Made by a program: the position numbers and the translations under genes. Source: QHXN01 sp040509515 (GTDB lineage: Bacteria > Acidobacteriota > Blastocatellia > Pyrinomonadales > Pyrinomonadaceae). Taken from it: 25,158 bases of DNA. The DNA is taken from the NCBI GenBank assembly GCA_040509515.1, contig JBEVKV010000101.1:1-25158 (forward strand). The letters are read 5' to 3'. The notes under the pieces are model-generated. The model searched no databases, was not told the DNA's origin, and saw nothing but the letters and a program-made list of their open reading frames with translations. Shown here piece by piece: positions 15,043 through 23,154 of the stretch. The stretch's first letter is position 1; every line of letters begins with the position of its first letter.

Positions 15043-16842
15043 ATGCGTAAGAGTCCCATCGCACGCGGGCTGCTCATCCTCTTCTTCGCCGCGCAGCTCG
15101 CGACGCCGTTCGCCGTCAGGCGTTGGCAGGGCGACGGCGCGGGCCGCGCGCGCGCCGAGGCCGCGCCGGACGTGGCGCTCGCGCGCTACGGCTTCCGGCT
15201 GGACGAAGTCTCGAAGTCGGTCGGCGTCGACTTCACGCACACCGCGCCGCGGCTCGACGCGAAGCTCGAACACATCATGCCGCAGGTCGCGTCGATGGGC
15301 GCGGCCGTCTCCGTCGTGGACTTCGACCGCGACGGCTGGCAAGACCTCTACGCGACGAACAGCGGCGAGGGGAGCCGCAACGCGCTCTACAGAAACAACG
15401 GCGACGGCTCGTTCGCGGACGTGGCCGCCGCGCTCGGCGTGGCCGACGTGAATCAGGTTGAGACCGGCGTCTCGATGGGCGCGGTCTGGGGCGACTACGA
15501 CAACGACGGCTACGAAGACCTCTTCCTCTACAAGTGGGGCCGCCCCGAACTCTTTCACAACGACGGCGGCAAGGGTTTTACGCGCGTCACGGATAAGGCG
15601 AATCTTCCCGGGTGGGTCAACGCGAACACGGCGCTCTGGTTCGACTACGACCGCGACGGCCGGCTCGACATCTTCCTCGGCGGCTACTACCCCGAGGACG
15701 TGAACCTCTGGCGTCTCAAAGACACGCGGATGATGCCCGAGAGTTTCGAGTACGCTAATAACGGCGGGCGCAAGTACCTCTTGAAAGGTCGCGGCGACGG
15801 CACGTTCGAGGACGTGACCGCGGCCGCCGGCATCGACACGCGCCGCTGGGCGCTCGCCTCGGCCGCCGCCGATTTGCGCGGGACGGGATACCCCGACCTC
15901 TTCATCGCCAACGACTACGGCGTCTCGGAACTCTTCTTCAACGACGGGCGCGGGCGCTTCCGCGACGCGGGCGAGCGGACGGGCGTCGGCTTCGCGCCCA
16001 AGAGCGGGATGAACATCTCGTTCGGCGACATTCTCAACCGCGGCGCGTTCGCCGCCTACGTCTCGAACATCTCCGAAGACGGCGTGCTCGTGCAGGGCAA
16101 CAACCTCTGGGTGCCGCGCGAGGGCACCGCGGGCGACGCTCTCAAGTACGATAATCTCGCCGAAGAGATGGGCGTCGAACTCGGCGGGTGGAGCTTCGGC
16201 GCGCAGTTCGGCGACCTCAACAACGACGGCGCGCTCGACCTCTACGTCGTCAACGGCTACGTCTCTCTGGATAAGGGGTCGAACTACTGGTACGACTACT
16301 CGAAGATCGCGGGCGGCAACTCTCGGATCATCTCGGACGCGGCGAACTGGCCGCCGATGGAGGGGCGGAGCCTGTCCGGCTATCAGCAGAAGCGCGTCTG
16401 GCTGAACGACGGCGCGGGGCGCTTCGGCGAGGTGGCGCAGACAGTCGGCGCGCGCGACACCTTTGACGGCCGCTCGGTCGTGCTCGCAGACCTCTGGAAC
16501 CGCGGCGTGCTCGACGTGGTGGTGGCGAACCAGCGCGGGCCGCTCCTCGTCTACAAGAACACGGTCGCGCGCGGGAACGAGTGGGTCGGGTTCGAGTTGG
16601 AAGGGACGGCGAGCAACCGCTCGGCGGTCGGCGCGCAGGTGCGCGTCTACTGGAACGGACAGGAGCAGGTGCAGGAGGTCTCGGGCGGCAGCGGATTCTG
16701 CGCGCAGAACCAGCGCCCGCTGCACTTCGGACTGGGGCGCGGGGCGCGCGTCGAGCGCGTGCAGATACGCTGGCCCTCCGGGAGAGTGCAGACCATCGAA
16801 GCGCCCGCGACGGGCACGGTTCATCGTGTGAAAGAGGCTTGA
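15043..16842 (+). CDS. UnbV-like exported FG-GAP/ASPIC protein
   Basis: This is a 599-residue protein with a signal peptide (about 1-22) and then a full propeller of FG-GAP blades (DFDRDGWQDLYATN, DYDNDGYEDLFLY, DYDRDGRLDIFLG, DLNNDGALDLYVV and more) at about 50-500. A C-terminal ASPIC/UnbV domain lies at about 510-595 (VGFELEGTASNRSAVGAQVR, PLHFGLGRGARVERVQIRWP). It has no TPR part and lacks the large extra C-terminal domain of its two long neighbours, so it is the simplest member of the set. UnbV proteins of this build are conserved next to UnbU in enediyne clusters. Here the UnbU-like gene follows 28 bp downstream, preserving that pairing. The RBS before ATG 15043 is weak. The natural ligand or partner is unknown. 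Confidence 0.88.
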   Translation: MRKSPIARGLLILFFAAQLATPFAVRRWQGDGAGRARAEAAPDVALARYGFRLDEVSKSVGVDFTHTAPRLDAKLEHIMPQVASMGAAVSVVDFDRDGWQDLYATNSGEGSRNALYRNNGDGSFADVAAALGVADVNQVETGVSMGAVWGDYDNDGYEDLFLYKWGRPELFHNDGGKGFTRVTDKANLPGWVNANTALWFDYDRDGRLDIFLGGYYPEDVNLWRLKDTRMMPESFEYANNGGRKYLLKGRGDGTFEDVTAAAGIDTRRWALASAAADLRGTGYPDLFIANDYGVSELFFNDGRGRFRDAGERTGVGFAPKSGMNISFGDILNRGAFAAYVSNISEDGVLVQGNNLWVPREGTAGDALKYDNLAEEMGVELGGWSFGAQFGDLNNDGALDLYVVNGYVSLDKGSNYWYDYSKIAGGNSRIISDAANWPPMEGRSLSGYQQKRVWLNDGAGRFGEVAQTVGARDTFDGRSVVLADLWNRGVLDVVVANQRGPLLVYKNTVARGNEWVGFELEGTASNRSAVGAQVRVYWNGQEQVQEVSGGSGFCAQNQRPLHFGLGRGARVERVQIRWPSGRVQTIEAPATGTVHRVKEA

Positions 16843-16870
16843 GTTTCGCGCCGAATTTCCGGGTCAAGTT

Positions 16871-17731
16871 ATGAGCAGCACGACAGTATCAGCCGCGCAG
16901 GTCGCGCCGCCGGCCGCCGGGGCGAAGGCGCCGCCCAAACTCTTCGGCGTCGACAGCCGGTTCGTCGCGCCCGTCTTCATCACACTCATCCTGCTCGTCG
17001 GGCAGTTGACCTACGGGATTCTGGAGAGCTACGCGATGACGGCGCTGGCCATCGTGACGGCCGTCGCGCTCGAACTCGTCCTGGGACGCCTGCTTGTCGG
17101 CCGCTGGCCGCACCTCGCGAGCGCGTACATCTCCGGCATCAGCGTCGGGATACTGACGCGCTCGCCTTACGCGTGGCCCTTCGCGCTGTGCAGCGCCATC
17201 TCCATCACGTCGAAGTACGTCCTGCGCGTCCGCGACCGGCACGTCTGGAACCCGTCTAACTTCGGCATCGCCGTGATGCTGCTCATCGCGCCGTGGGCCT
17301 ACTCGACCCTGAGCGTCCAGTGGGGCAACAACGTCTGGCCGATGCTCGTCATCTGGGCGCTCGGCGCGGTCATCACGTACCACGTCGGGCGGATTCACAT
17401 CACTTTCACTTACGTCGTCTCGTTCTTCGTCTTCGCGTACGTGAGAAGCCTGCTGACGGGACACTCGTTTCTCGCCGAGGCCGCGCCGATCACGGGGCCG
17501 ATGTACCAGCTCTTCATCTTCTTCATGATCACCGACCCGAAGACGACCGTGCGCTCGTCGAAGCGCGCGCAGGCGTTCGTCGGCTTCCTCGTCGCGCTGG
17601 CCGAGATGCTGCTGCGGCTCGCCGAGAACGTCCACGCGCCCTACTACGCGCTCTTCATCGTCGGCCCCGCCGCCAACCTCGTCGAGATTTATCTGACCTC
17701 GCGGCGCGGCTCTAAAAAAATTCAAATTTGA
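16871..17731 (+). CDS. UnbU-like RnfD/NqrB-fold membrane protein
   Basis: This is a 286-residue integral membrane protein with eight or more hydrophobic segments. It carries strings seen in UnbU and RnfD/NqrB relatives: SGISVGILTRSPYAWPFALC (88-107), SITSKYVLRVRDRHVWNPSN (111-130) followed by FG, and FFMITDPKTT (217-226). RnfD and NqrB carry covalent FMN on a Thr in an SGAT-type motif. I find no such motif here, so covalent flavin is doubtful. UnbU is a conserved enediyne-cluster membrane protein of uncertain role. It is placed between UnbV-like and CRTAC1-like exported proteins, so a membrane partner or energiser for them is the natural reading (inference). Its last codons (KKIQI) and stop are supplied by an AT-rich repeat, which may have replaced the original C-terminus. 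Confidence 0.85.
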   Translation: MSSTTVSAAQVAPPAAGAKAPPKLFGVDSRFVAPVFITLILLVGQLTYGILESYAMTALAIVTAVALELVLGRLLVGRWPHLASAYISGISVGILTRSPYAWPFALCSAISITSKYVLRVRDRHVWNPSNFGIAVMLLIAPWAYSTLSVQWGNNVWPMLVIWALGAVITYHVGRIHITFTYVVSFFVFAYVRSLLTGHSFLAEAAPITGPMYQLFIFFMITDPKTTVRSSKRAQAFVGFLVALAEMLLRLAENVHAPYYALFIVGPAANLVEIYLTSRRGSKKIQI

Positions 17732-17741
17732 AATTTCAAAT
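17719..17741. repeat. AT-rich palindromic repeat, copy 3
   Basis: AATTCAAATTTGAAATTTCAAAT overlaps the 3' end of the UnbU-like gene (providing its final Ile-Gln-Ile codons and TGA) and extends into the gap before the next lipoprotein gene. It has the same unit as copies 1 and 2. Confidence 0.8.
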
Positions 17742-17766
17742 CTCTTCAAGGTGGACACCCCCCCGC

Positions 17767-19638
17767 ATGCGCCGTTCCGCTGTAGCAATCGCGGCACTCA
17801 TCCTGTCGCTCGCCGCGTTGGCCAACGGGTGCAAGCAAGACCCGACGCAGAACCCCACGGCCGCGCCGCAAGCGCCCGACGCGGCGGGTGCGGTCGCGGG
17901 CGCGACGCCGGGCGCGACGCCGAGCCCGACGCCGGGTGTCGCGCCGCGCCCCTCCGGCCCCGTCGAGTACGTGGACGTGACGGCCGAGGCCGGGCTCCGC
18001 TTCAAACACAACAACGGCGCGGCCGGCAAGAAGTACCTGCCCGAGACCTTAGGCGCGGGCGCGGCCTTCCTCGACTACGACAACGACGGCTGGCTCGACG
18101 TGCTGCTCGTCAACTCGACGAGTTGGCCCGAGAACAAGGGGCCGGCCACCTCGTCCGCGCTCTACCGCAATCAAGGCGACGGCACCTTCCGCGACGTGAC
18201 GCGCGAGTCGGGGCTCGCCTCGAACCTCTACGGCATCGGCTGCGCGGTCGGCGACTACGACAACGACGGGAACGTCGATGTCTTCATCACCGCGGTCGGC
18301 CCCGACCGCCTCTACCGCAACGCGGGCGGCGGCAAGTTTCAGGACGTGACCGCAAAGGCGGGCGTCGGCGACCCGGGCTTCGGAACGAGCGCGGCGTGGT
18401 TCGACTACGACCGCGACGGCAAACTCGACCTCTTCGTCGCCAACTACGTCGAGTGGTCGCCCGAGTCGGACGTTCACTGCACGCTCGACGGGACGAGCAA
18501 GTCGTACTGCACGCCGCAGAAGTACAAGGGGCAGAGTCCGACGCTCTACCACAACCGCGGGAACGGTAGCTTCGAGAACGCCACCGAGCGCGCGGGTTTG
18601 AACGACCCGGCGAGCAAGGCGCTCGGCGTGGCGATGCTCGATTACAACGACGACGGGCACGTCGACCTCTTCGTCGCCAACGACACCGAGCCCAACAGGC
18701 TCTACAAGAACAACGGCAACGGCACCTTCACCGACGAGGCTTTGACGGCGGGCGTCGCCTTCGGCGAGTCGGGCGCGGCGCGCGCCGGGATGGGCGTGGA
18801 CGCGGCCGACTACGACGGCTCGGGCCGCCAGAGTCTGGTCATCGGTAACTTCACGTCGGAGAGCATGGCGCTCTACCACAACGACGGCGGCGGCCTCTTC
18901 ACCGACGAGGCGCGCGCCTCCGGCATCGGCAAGATGTCCGAGCAGTCTCTGACCTTCGCGACCTTCTTCTTCGACTACGACCTCGACGGCCTGCTCGACG
19001 TGTTCGCCGTCAACGGCCACGTCTCCGACGACATCCAGAAGGTGCAGCCGCGCGTCCGCTACGCGCAGCCGCCGCACCTGTTCCGCAACCTCGGCCGGAA
19101 GAAGTTTGAAGAGGTGACTGCGCGCGTCGGGCGCTCTCTGGGTCGGGCGTTCGTCGGGCGCGGCGCGGCCTACGGCGACTACGACAACGACGGCGACCTC
19201 GACCTGCTCGTCACCGCCAACAACGGCCCCGCGCGCCTCTACCGCAACGACAACGCGAACCAGAACGACGTGCTGAAACTCAAACTCGTCGGCACGCGCT
19301 CGAACCGCGACGCGATAGGCGCGCGCGTCACGGTGTCGGGGGCCGGAGGCTTCACGACGCGCAACGCCGTGCGGACGGGTTCGAGCTACGCCTCGCAGAG
19401 CGAGACGACGCTCACGCTGGGGTTGGGGAAACCAGACGGCACCGAACGCATCTTCACGGTCGAGATCGTCTGGCCGAGCGGCGAGAAGGCGGCCGTCCAG
19501 CAGGTGAGGGCCAACCAACTGCTCGTCGTTCAGGAGGGGCAGGGCATCGTCAAGACCGAGCCCATCGTCTTCGCGCGCGCCGCGCCACAGCCGACGCCGG
19601 CTCCGGCGAACGCGCCGGCCGCGCCGCAGGGTCGTTGA
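17767..19638 (+). CDS. CRTAC1-like FG-GAP/ASPIC lipoprotein
   Basis: This is a 623-residue lipoprotein. The signal ends ALANGC (lipidated Cys22), followed by a Pro/Ala/Thr linker to about 65. FG-GAP blades with repeated D-x-D-x-D-G-type loops fill about 75-510 (DYDNDGWLDVLLV, DYDNDGNVDVFIT, DYDRDGKLDLFVA, DYNDDGHVDLFVA, DYDLDGLLDVFAV, DYDNDGDLDLLVT). An ASPIC domain follows (about 510-595: LKLVGTRSNRDAIGARVTVS, TEIVWPSGEKAAV-like end). The tail is Pro/Ala-rich. Each blade is followed by an LYRN-type strand and a G-x-F-x-D-V-T motif, the usual CRTAC1 repeat. An in-frame TTG at 17728 lies inside the AT-rich repeat. ATG 17767, with AAGGTGG upstream and the signal at once after it, is chosen instead. 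It probably binds surface ligands together with its neighbours. Confidence 0.88.
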   Translation: MRRSAVAIAALILSLAALANGCKQDPTQNPTAAPQAPDAAGAVAGATPGATPSPTPGVAPRPSGPVEYVDVTAEAGLRFKHNNGAAGKKYLPETLGAGAAFLDYDNDGWLDVLLVNSTSWPENKGPATSSALYRNQGDGTFRDVTRESGLASNLYGIGCAVGDYDNDGNVDVFITAVGPDRLYRNAGGGKFQDVTAKAGVGDPGFGTSAAWFDYDRDGKLDLFVANYVEWSPESDVHCTLDGTSKSYCTPQKYKGQSPTLYHNRGNGSFENATERAGLNDPASKALGVAMLDYNDDGHVDLFVANDTEPNRLYKNNGNGTFTDEALTAGVAFGESGAARAGMGVDAADYDGSGRQSLVIGNFTSESMALYHNDGGGLFTDEARASGIGKMSEQSLTFATFFFDYDLDGLLDVFAVNGHVSDDIQKVQPRVRYAQPPHLFRNLGRKKFEEVTARVGRSLGRAFVGRGAAYGDYDNDGDLDLLVTANNGPARLYRNDNANQNDVLKLKLVGTRSNRDAIGARVTVSGAGGFTTRNAVRTGSSYASQSETTLTLGLGKPDGTERIFTVEIVWPSGEKAAVQQVRANQLLVVQEGQGIVKTEPIVFARAAPQPTPAPANAPAAPQGR

Positions 19639-19654
19639 ACATCAGGGAAGTTAT

Positions 19655-22600
19655 ATGAAGCTGTTCCGCCGTCTCGTCCTCGTCGCCGTCGTATTGGCCT
19701 TCGCCGTCCACGCCTCTTCGTCGCGCCGGCCCGAGGCCGCGTCGCCGTCGCAGACGCCGGCCGGCGCGTCGGCGCGCGAGGAGGCTTATCGCGCCAACAA
19801 CCTCGGCGTGGCGCTGCTCGAACAGTTCAAGCACAAGGAGGGCGCGGACGCCTTCCGCCGCGCGCTCGCGCTCGACCCGAAACTCGCGCTCGCGCGCACC
19901 AACCTCGCCATCGCGCTCTTCAACGTGCCCGACCTCGCGGGCGCGCAGAAAGAGGCGGAGGCCGCGGCCGCCCTCTCTCCGAACGCGCCGCAGCCCGCCT
20001 ACCTCCTCGGCCTCATCGCGCGCCAGCAGAACCGCGTCGAGGACGCCGCCGCCGCCTTCCAGCGCGTGCTCAAACTCGACCCGCGCGACGTGGGCGCGAA
20101 CGTCAACCTCGGGCAGCTCTACGCGCAGCAGCGCAAGTACGCCGAGGCGTCCGCCGCGCTGCGCGTCGCGCTCGAAGAGGAGCCGTACAACGGCACCGCG
20201 CTCTACAACCTCGGGACGGCGCTCCTGCGTTCGGGCTCGCGCGAAGAGGGGCAGCGGCTGATGCAGCAGTTTCAGGCGTTGCGCGCGAGCGGCGCGGCGA
20301 CGACCGTCGGGACGAACTATCTCGAACAGGGTCGCTACGCCGAGGCGCTCGTCTCGACCGGCGCGGAGCCGGACGTGGTTGACAGGCGCGTGCCCGAAGT
20401 CGCCTTCGCGGACGCGACCGCGGACTACTTCCCCGGGGCGAGCGAGGCGAGCATCGGGGCCGGCCGCGCGCTCCTCTTCGACTTCGACTCGGACGGAGAC
20501 CTCGACCTTTTCGCCGCCGACGGCCGGAGACTCTTTCGCAACGACGGCGGCAAGTTCGCCGACGTGACGGCGCAGTCGGGCCTCGCCGCCGAAGGCGCGA
20601 AGGGCGCGGCGGGCGGCGCGGTGGCGGGCGATTTCGACAACGACGAGAAGCCCGACCTCTTAATCACGGGCCCGGCCGTTCTCGCCCTCTACCACAACGA
20701 AGGCGGCGGGCGCTTCCGTGACGTGACGGCCGCGGCGCGCGTTCCCGCACGCCAGAATTCGTCGGACGTGGCCGCATTCGTCGACACCGACCACGACGGC
20801 GACCTCGACATCTTCGTCGCAGGTGGCGCGACGCCGGCTGCCCCTGCCCCGCACCTTCTTCTGCGCAACAACGGCGACGGGACGTTCGCGGACGTGTCGG
20901 CGGCGTCGAAGGTGACCGCCGGGAACGGGACGGCGTTGACCGTCGTGCCGACCGACTTCGACAACCGGCGCGACGTTGACCTGCTCGTCGTCGGCTCGGA
21001 CAGCCCGCCCGCGCTCTGGAAGAATCTGCGCGACGGCACGTTCCGCGACGTGGCGGCCGACGTGGGACTCGTCCGGAAGGGCGGCACGAACGGCGCGGTC
21101 GCCGCGGGCGACGTGAACAAGGACGGCTTCACCGATTTCTACTTCGCGCGCGAGCGCGGCGACGGCGAGTTCGCCGTGAGCGACGGGAGGGGGCGCTTCC
21201 GCCTGAGCCCGGCCCCGGCGGCGTCGGCCGGGGGTGAGTCGGGCGCGCAGTTCATCGACTACGACAACGACGGGCTGCTCGACCTCGTCGCCGCCGGGGC
21301 GAAGGGGCTGCGCGTGCTGCGCAACACCGGCGACGGCTGGACGGACGTGAGCGAGCGGGCCGCGCGCGGACTGTTCCCGGATGACGGGAGCAGCCCGTAC
21401 GGGCTGGTGTCGGGCGACCTCGACGGCGACGGCGACGTTGACCTGATTATCGGCGCGCGGCGGCAGGGCAAGCCGGGCGGACTCGTCGTCGCGCGCAACG
21501 ACGGCGGAAACAAAAATCGCTCGCTGCGCGTGAACCTCGCGGGCAAGGTGAGCAACCGCGGCGGCGTCGGCGCGAAAATCGAGGTGCGGGCCGGCAGTCT
21601 TCAGCAGAAGCTCGAAAGCTATTCGGCCAGCCCCGCGCCCGCGCCGTCGGACGTGGTCTTCGGGCTGGGGCAGCGCGCTTCCGTGGACGCCGTGCGCATC
21701 CTCTGGCCTTCGGGCGTGGTGCAGGCCGAGACGCAATCGGCCGCCGGCCAGCGTGCGGTCGCGGGCGTCGCGCCGGGCGCGCTCAAGGTGACGGAGCTTG
21801 ACCGCAAGCCCTCGTCGTGCCCCTTCCTCTACGCGTGGAACGGCTCGCGGTTCGAGTTCATCACGGACTTCATGGGCGCGGGCGAGACGGGCGCGTGGGC
21901 CGGCCCCGGGCTCTACAACACGCCCGACCCGGACGAGTACGTGCGCATCGGGGGCGACCAGTTGAAGGAGAAAGACGGCCGCTACGAGCTGCGCGTGACG
22001 AACGAGCTGGAGGAGGCGCTCTTCTTCGACCGGCTGCAACTCGTCGCCGTCGAGCACCCCGAGGGGCTTGAGGTTTACCCGGACGAGGGGCTGCGCGACG
22101 CGCCGCCCGCGTTCAGGCTCTACGCCTCGCGCGGCGCGCGCCCGCCCGCCGCCGCGACCGACGACAGAGGCAACGACGTGCTGGCGCGCGTCAGCTCGCT
22201 CGACCGCCGGTACCCCGAGGACTTCAAGCTGCTCCCCATACGCGGCTACGCCGAGCCGCACACGTTGACGCTCGATCTGGGGAATGACGAAGCGTCGGGG
22301 AAAGGGGAAGGGGTAAGGGGGAAAGGGAAGGTGGCTGCCGAGCGGACGCTCCTGCTGCTGACCGGGTGGACGGACTACGCTTGGTCGAGCGACAACGTCG
22401 CGGCGTCGCAGGGCGGGCTCGCGTTGCAGTTCCCGTCGCTTCAGGCCAAAGACCGCGAAGGGAAGTGGCGGACGGTCGTGGAAAACATCGGCATCCCCGT
22501 CGGGCGGCCGCAGACGCTCGTCGTCGACCTGACGGGCAAGTTCCTCTCGGCGAGCCGCGAGGTGCGAATCGTGACGAACATGCGCGTCTACTGGGACAGG

Positions 22601-23122
22601 ATTCTGGTGGACGCGCGCGGCGCGGCGGAGTTCCCCGTGCGCATGACGCGCCTCGACCCGGTCTCGGCGACCCTGCGCTGGCGCGGCTTCTCGGCGGAGG
22701 TGACGCCGGACGGGCGCGAGCCGCTCTCCTACGACTACGCGCGCGTGTCGCTCGAATCGCCGTGGAAGGCGTTCCCCGGCCGCTACACGCGCGAGGGCGA
22801 CGTGCGCGAGCTTCTCGGGCGGACGGACGACGTGTTCGTCGTCTCGCGCGCGGGCGACGAGATAAGTCTGTCGTTCGACGCGCGCGCGCTGCCCCCGCTC
22901 CCCGCCGGCCGGACGCGCACCTTCCTCCTCTACGCCGACGGCTTCAGCAAGGAGATGAACATCCACTCGGCCAGCCCCGACCAGCTCGCGCCGCTGCCGT
23001 TCCACGGGATGAAGACCTACCCGTTCGCCGCGCCCGACCCGCAGCGCGCGACGCCCGACCGCGGCGACTACGTCGAACGCTACAACACGCGCGTCGTCGG
23101 CCGGGCGCTGCCGACGCTTTAG
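19655..23122 (+). CDS. TPR/FG-GAP/ASPIC exported protein with unnamed C-terminal domain (paralogue 2)
   Basis: This is a 1155-residue exported protein with a signal peptide (1-21). TPR repeats lie at about 44-235 (NNLGVALLEQFKHKEGADAF, NVNLGQLYAQQRKYAEASAA). FG-GAP blades follow (about 260-610: DFDSDGDLDLFAA, DTDHDGDLDIFVA, DYDNDGLLDLVAA, DLDGDGDVDLIIG), then an ASPIC segment (about 618-710). The unnamed C-terminal region (about 715-1155) begins SCPFLYAWNGSRFEFITDFM and includes DEYVRIGGDQLKEKDGRYEL. It has the same architecture as the gene at 11519. A G-rich tract (22297-22327) adds a Gly/Lys/Glu insert near residues 880-892 that paralogue 1 lacks. The Shine-Dalgarno AGGGAAG before ATG 19655 is good. 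The preceding gene ends 16 bp upstream, so the two are one transcript. The protein is not clearly a lipoprotein, unlike paralogue 1. Confidence 0.88.
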   Translation: MKLFRRLVLVAVVLAFAVHASSSRRPEAASPSQTPAGASAREEAYRANNLGVALLEQFKHKEGADAFRRALALDPKLALARTNLAIALFNVPDLAGAQKEAEAAAALSPNAPQPAYLLGLIARQQNRVEDAAAAFQRVLKLDPRDVGANVNLGQLYAQQRKYAEASAALRVALEEEPYNGTALYNLGTALLRSGSREEGQRLMQQFQALRASGAATTVGTNYLEQGRYAEALVSTGAEPDVVDRRVPEVAFADATADYFPGASEASIGAGRALLFDFDSDGDLDLFAADGRRLFRNDGGKFADVTAQSGLAAEGAKGAAGGAVAGDFDNDEKPDLLITGPAVLALYHNEGGGRFRDVTAAARVPARQNSSDVAAFVDTDHDGDLDIFVAGGATPAAPAPHLLLRNNGDGTFADVSAASKVTAGNGTALTVVPTDFDNRRDVDLLVVGSDSPPALWKNLRDGTFRDVAADVGLVRKGGTNGAVAAGDVNKDGFTDFYFARERGDGEFAVSDGRGRFRLSPAPAASAGGESGAQFIDYDNDGLLDLVAAGAKGLRVLRNTGDGWTDVSERAARGLFPDDGSSPYGLVSGDLDGDGDVDLIIGARRQGKPGGLVVARNDGGNKNRSLRVNLAGKVSNRGGVGAKIEVRAGSLQQKLESYSASPAPAPSDVVFGLGQRASVDAVRILWPSGVVQAETQSAAGQRAVAGVAPGALKVTELDRKPSSCPFLYAWNGSRFEFITDFMGAGETGAWAGPGLYNTPDPDEYVRIGGDQLKEKDGRYELRVTNELEEALFFDRLQLVAVEHPEGLEVYPDEGLRDAPPAFRLYASRGARPPAAATDDRGNDVLARVSSLDRRYPEDFKLLPIRGYAEPHTLTLDLGNDEASGKGEGVRGKGKVAAERTLLLLTGWTDYAWSSDNVAASQGGLALQFPSLQAKDREGKWRTVVENIGIPVGRPQTLVVDLTGKFLSASREVRIVTNMRVYWDRILVDARGAAEFPVRMTRLDPVSATLRWRGFSAEVTPDGREPLSYDYARVSLESPWKAFPGRYTREGDVRELLGRTDDVFVVSRAGDEISLSFDARALPPLPAGRTRTFLLYADGFSKEMNIHSASPDQLAPLPFHGMKTYPFAAPDPQRATPDRGDYVERYNTRVVGRALPTL
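22297..22327 (+). other. G-quadruplex-type purine tract inside paralogue 2
   Basis: Four runs of four or five G separated by AAA, AA and TAA (22297-22321), plus a fifth run of three G after AAA, lie on the coding strand. The tract is nearly pure purine, unlike the C-rich coding DNA around it. It encodes a Gly/Lys/Glu linker within the unnamed C-terminal domain. It fits a G4-forming pattern in DNA and in the mRNA. Confidence 0.65.
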
Positions 23123-23154
23123 CAGAGAGCGTTTCAACCAGAAGGGAAGAGAAG

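Noticed and set aside
12140..15064. 974-residue open frame antisense to the first giant gene
   Set aside because: It is Arg/Val/Ala/His-rich without domains and mirrors a clear TPR/FG-GAP/ASPIC gene. Long antisense frames are expected at this GC content.
15037..16824. 595-residue open frame antisense to the UnbV-like gene
   Set aside because: It is a shadow of codon bias; the sense frame has a signal peptide, FG-GAP loops and an ASPIC end.
11519..17731. Enediyne biosynthetic cluster
   Set aside because: UnbU/UnbV relatives are present, but no PksE, thioesterase or other enediyne enzyme is seen. ASPIC proteins are widespread in environmental bacteria without such clusters.
20660..23137. 825-residue open frame antisense to the last giant gene
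   Set aside because: It has the same composition bias and no recognisable motif. The sense strand encodes an obvious ASPIC protein with a good RBS.
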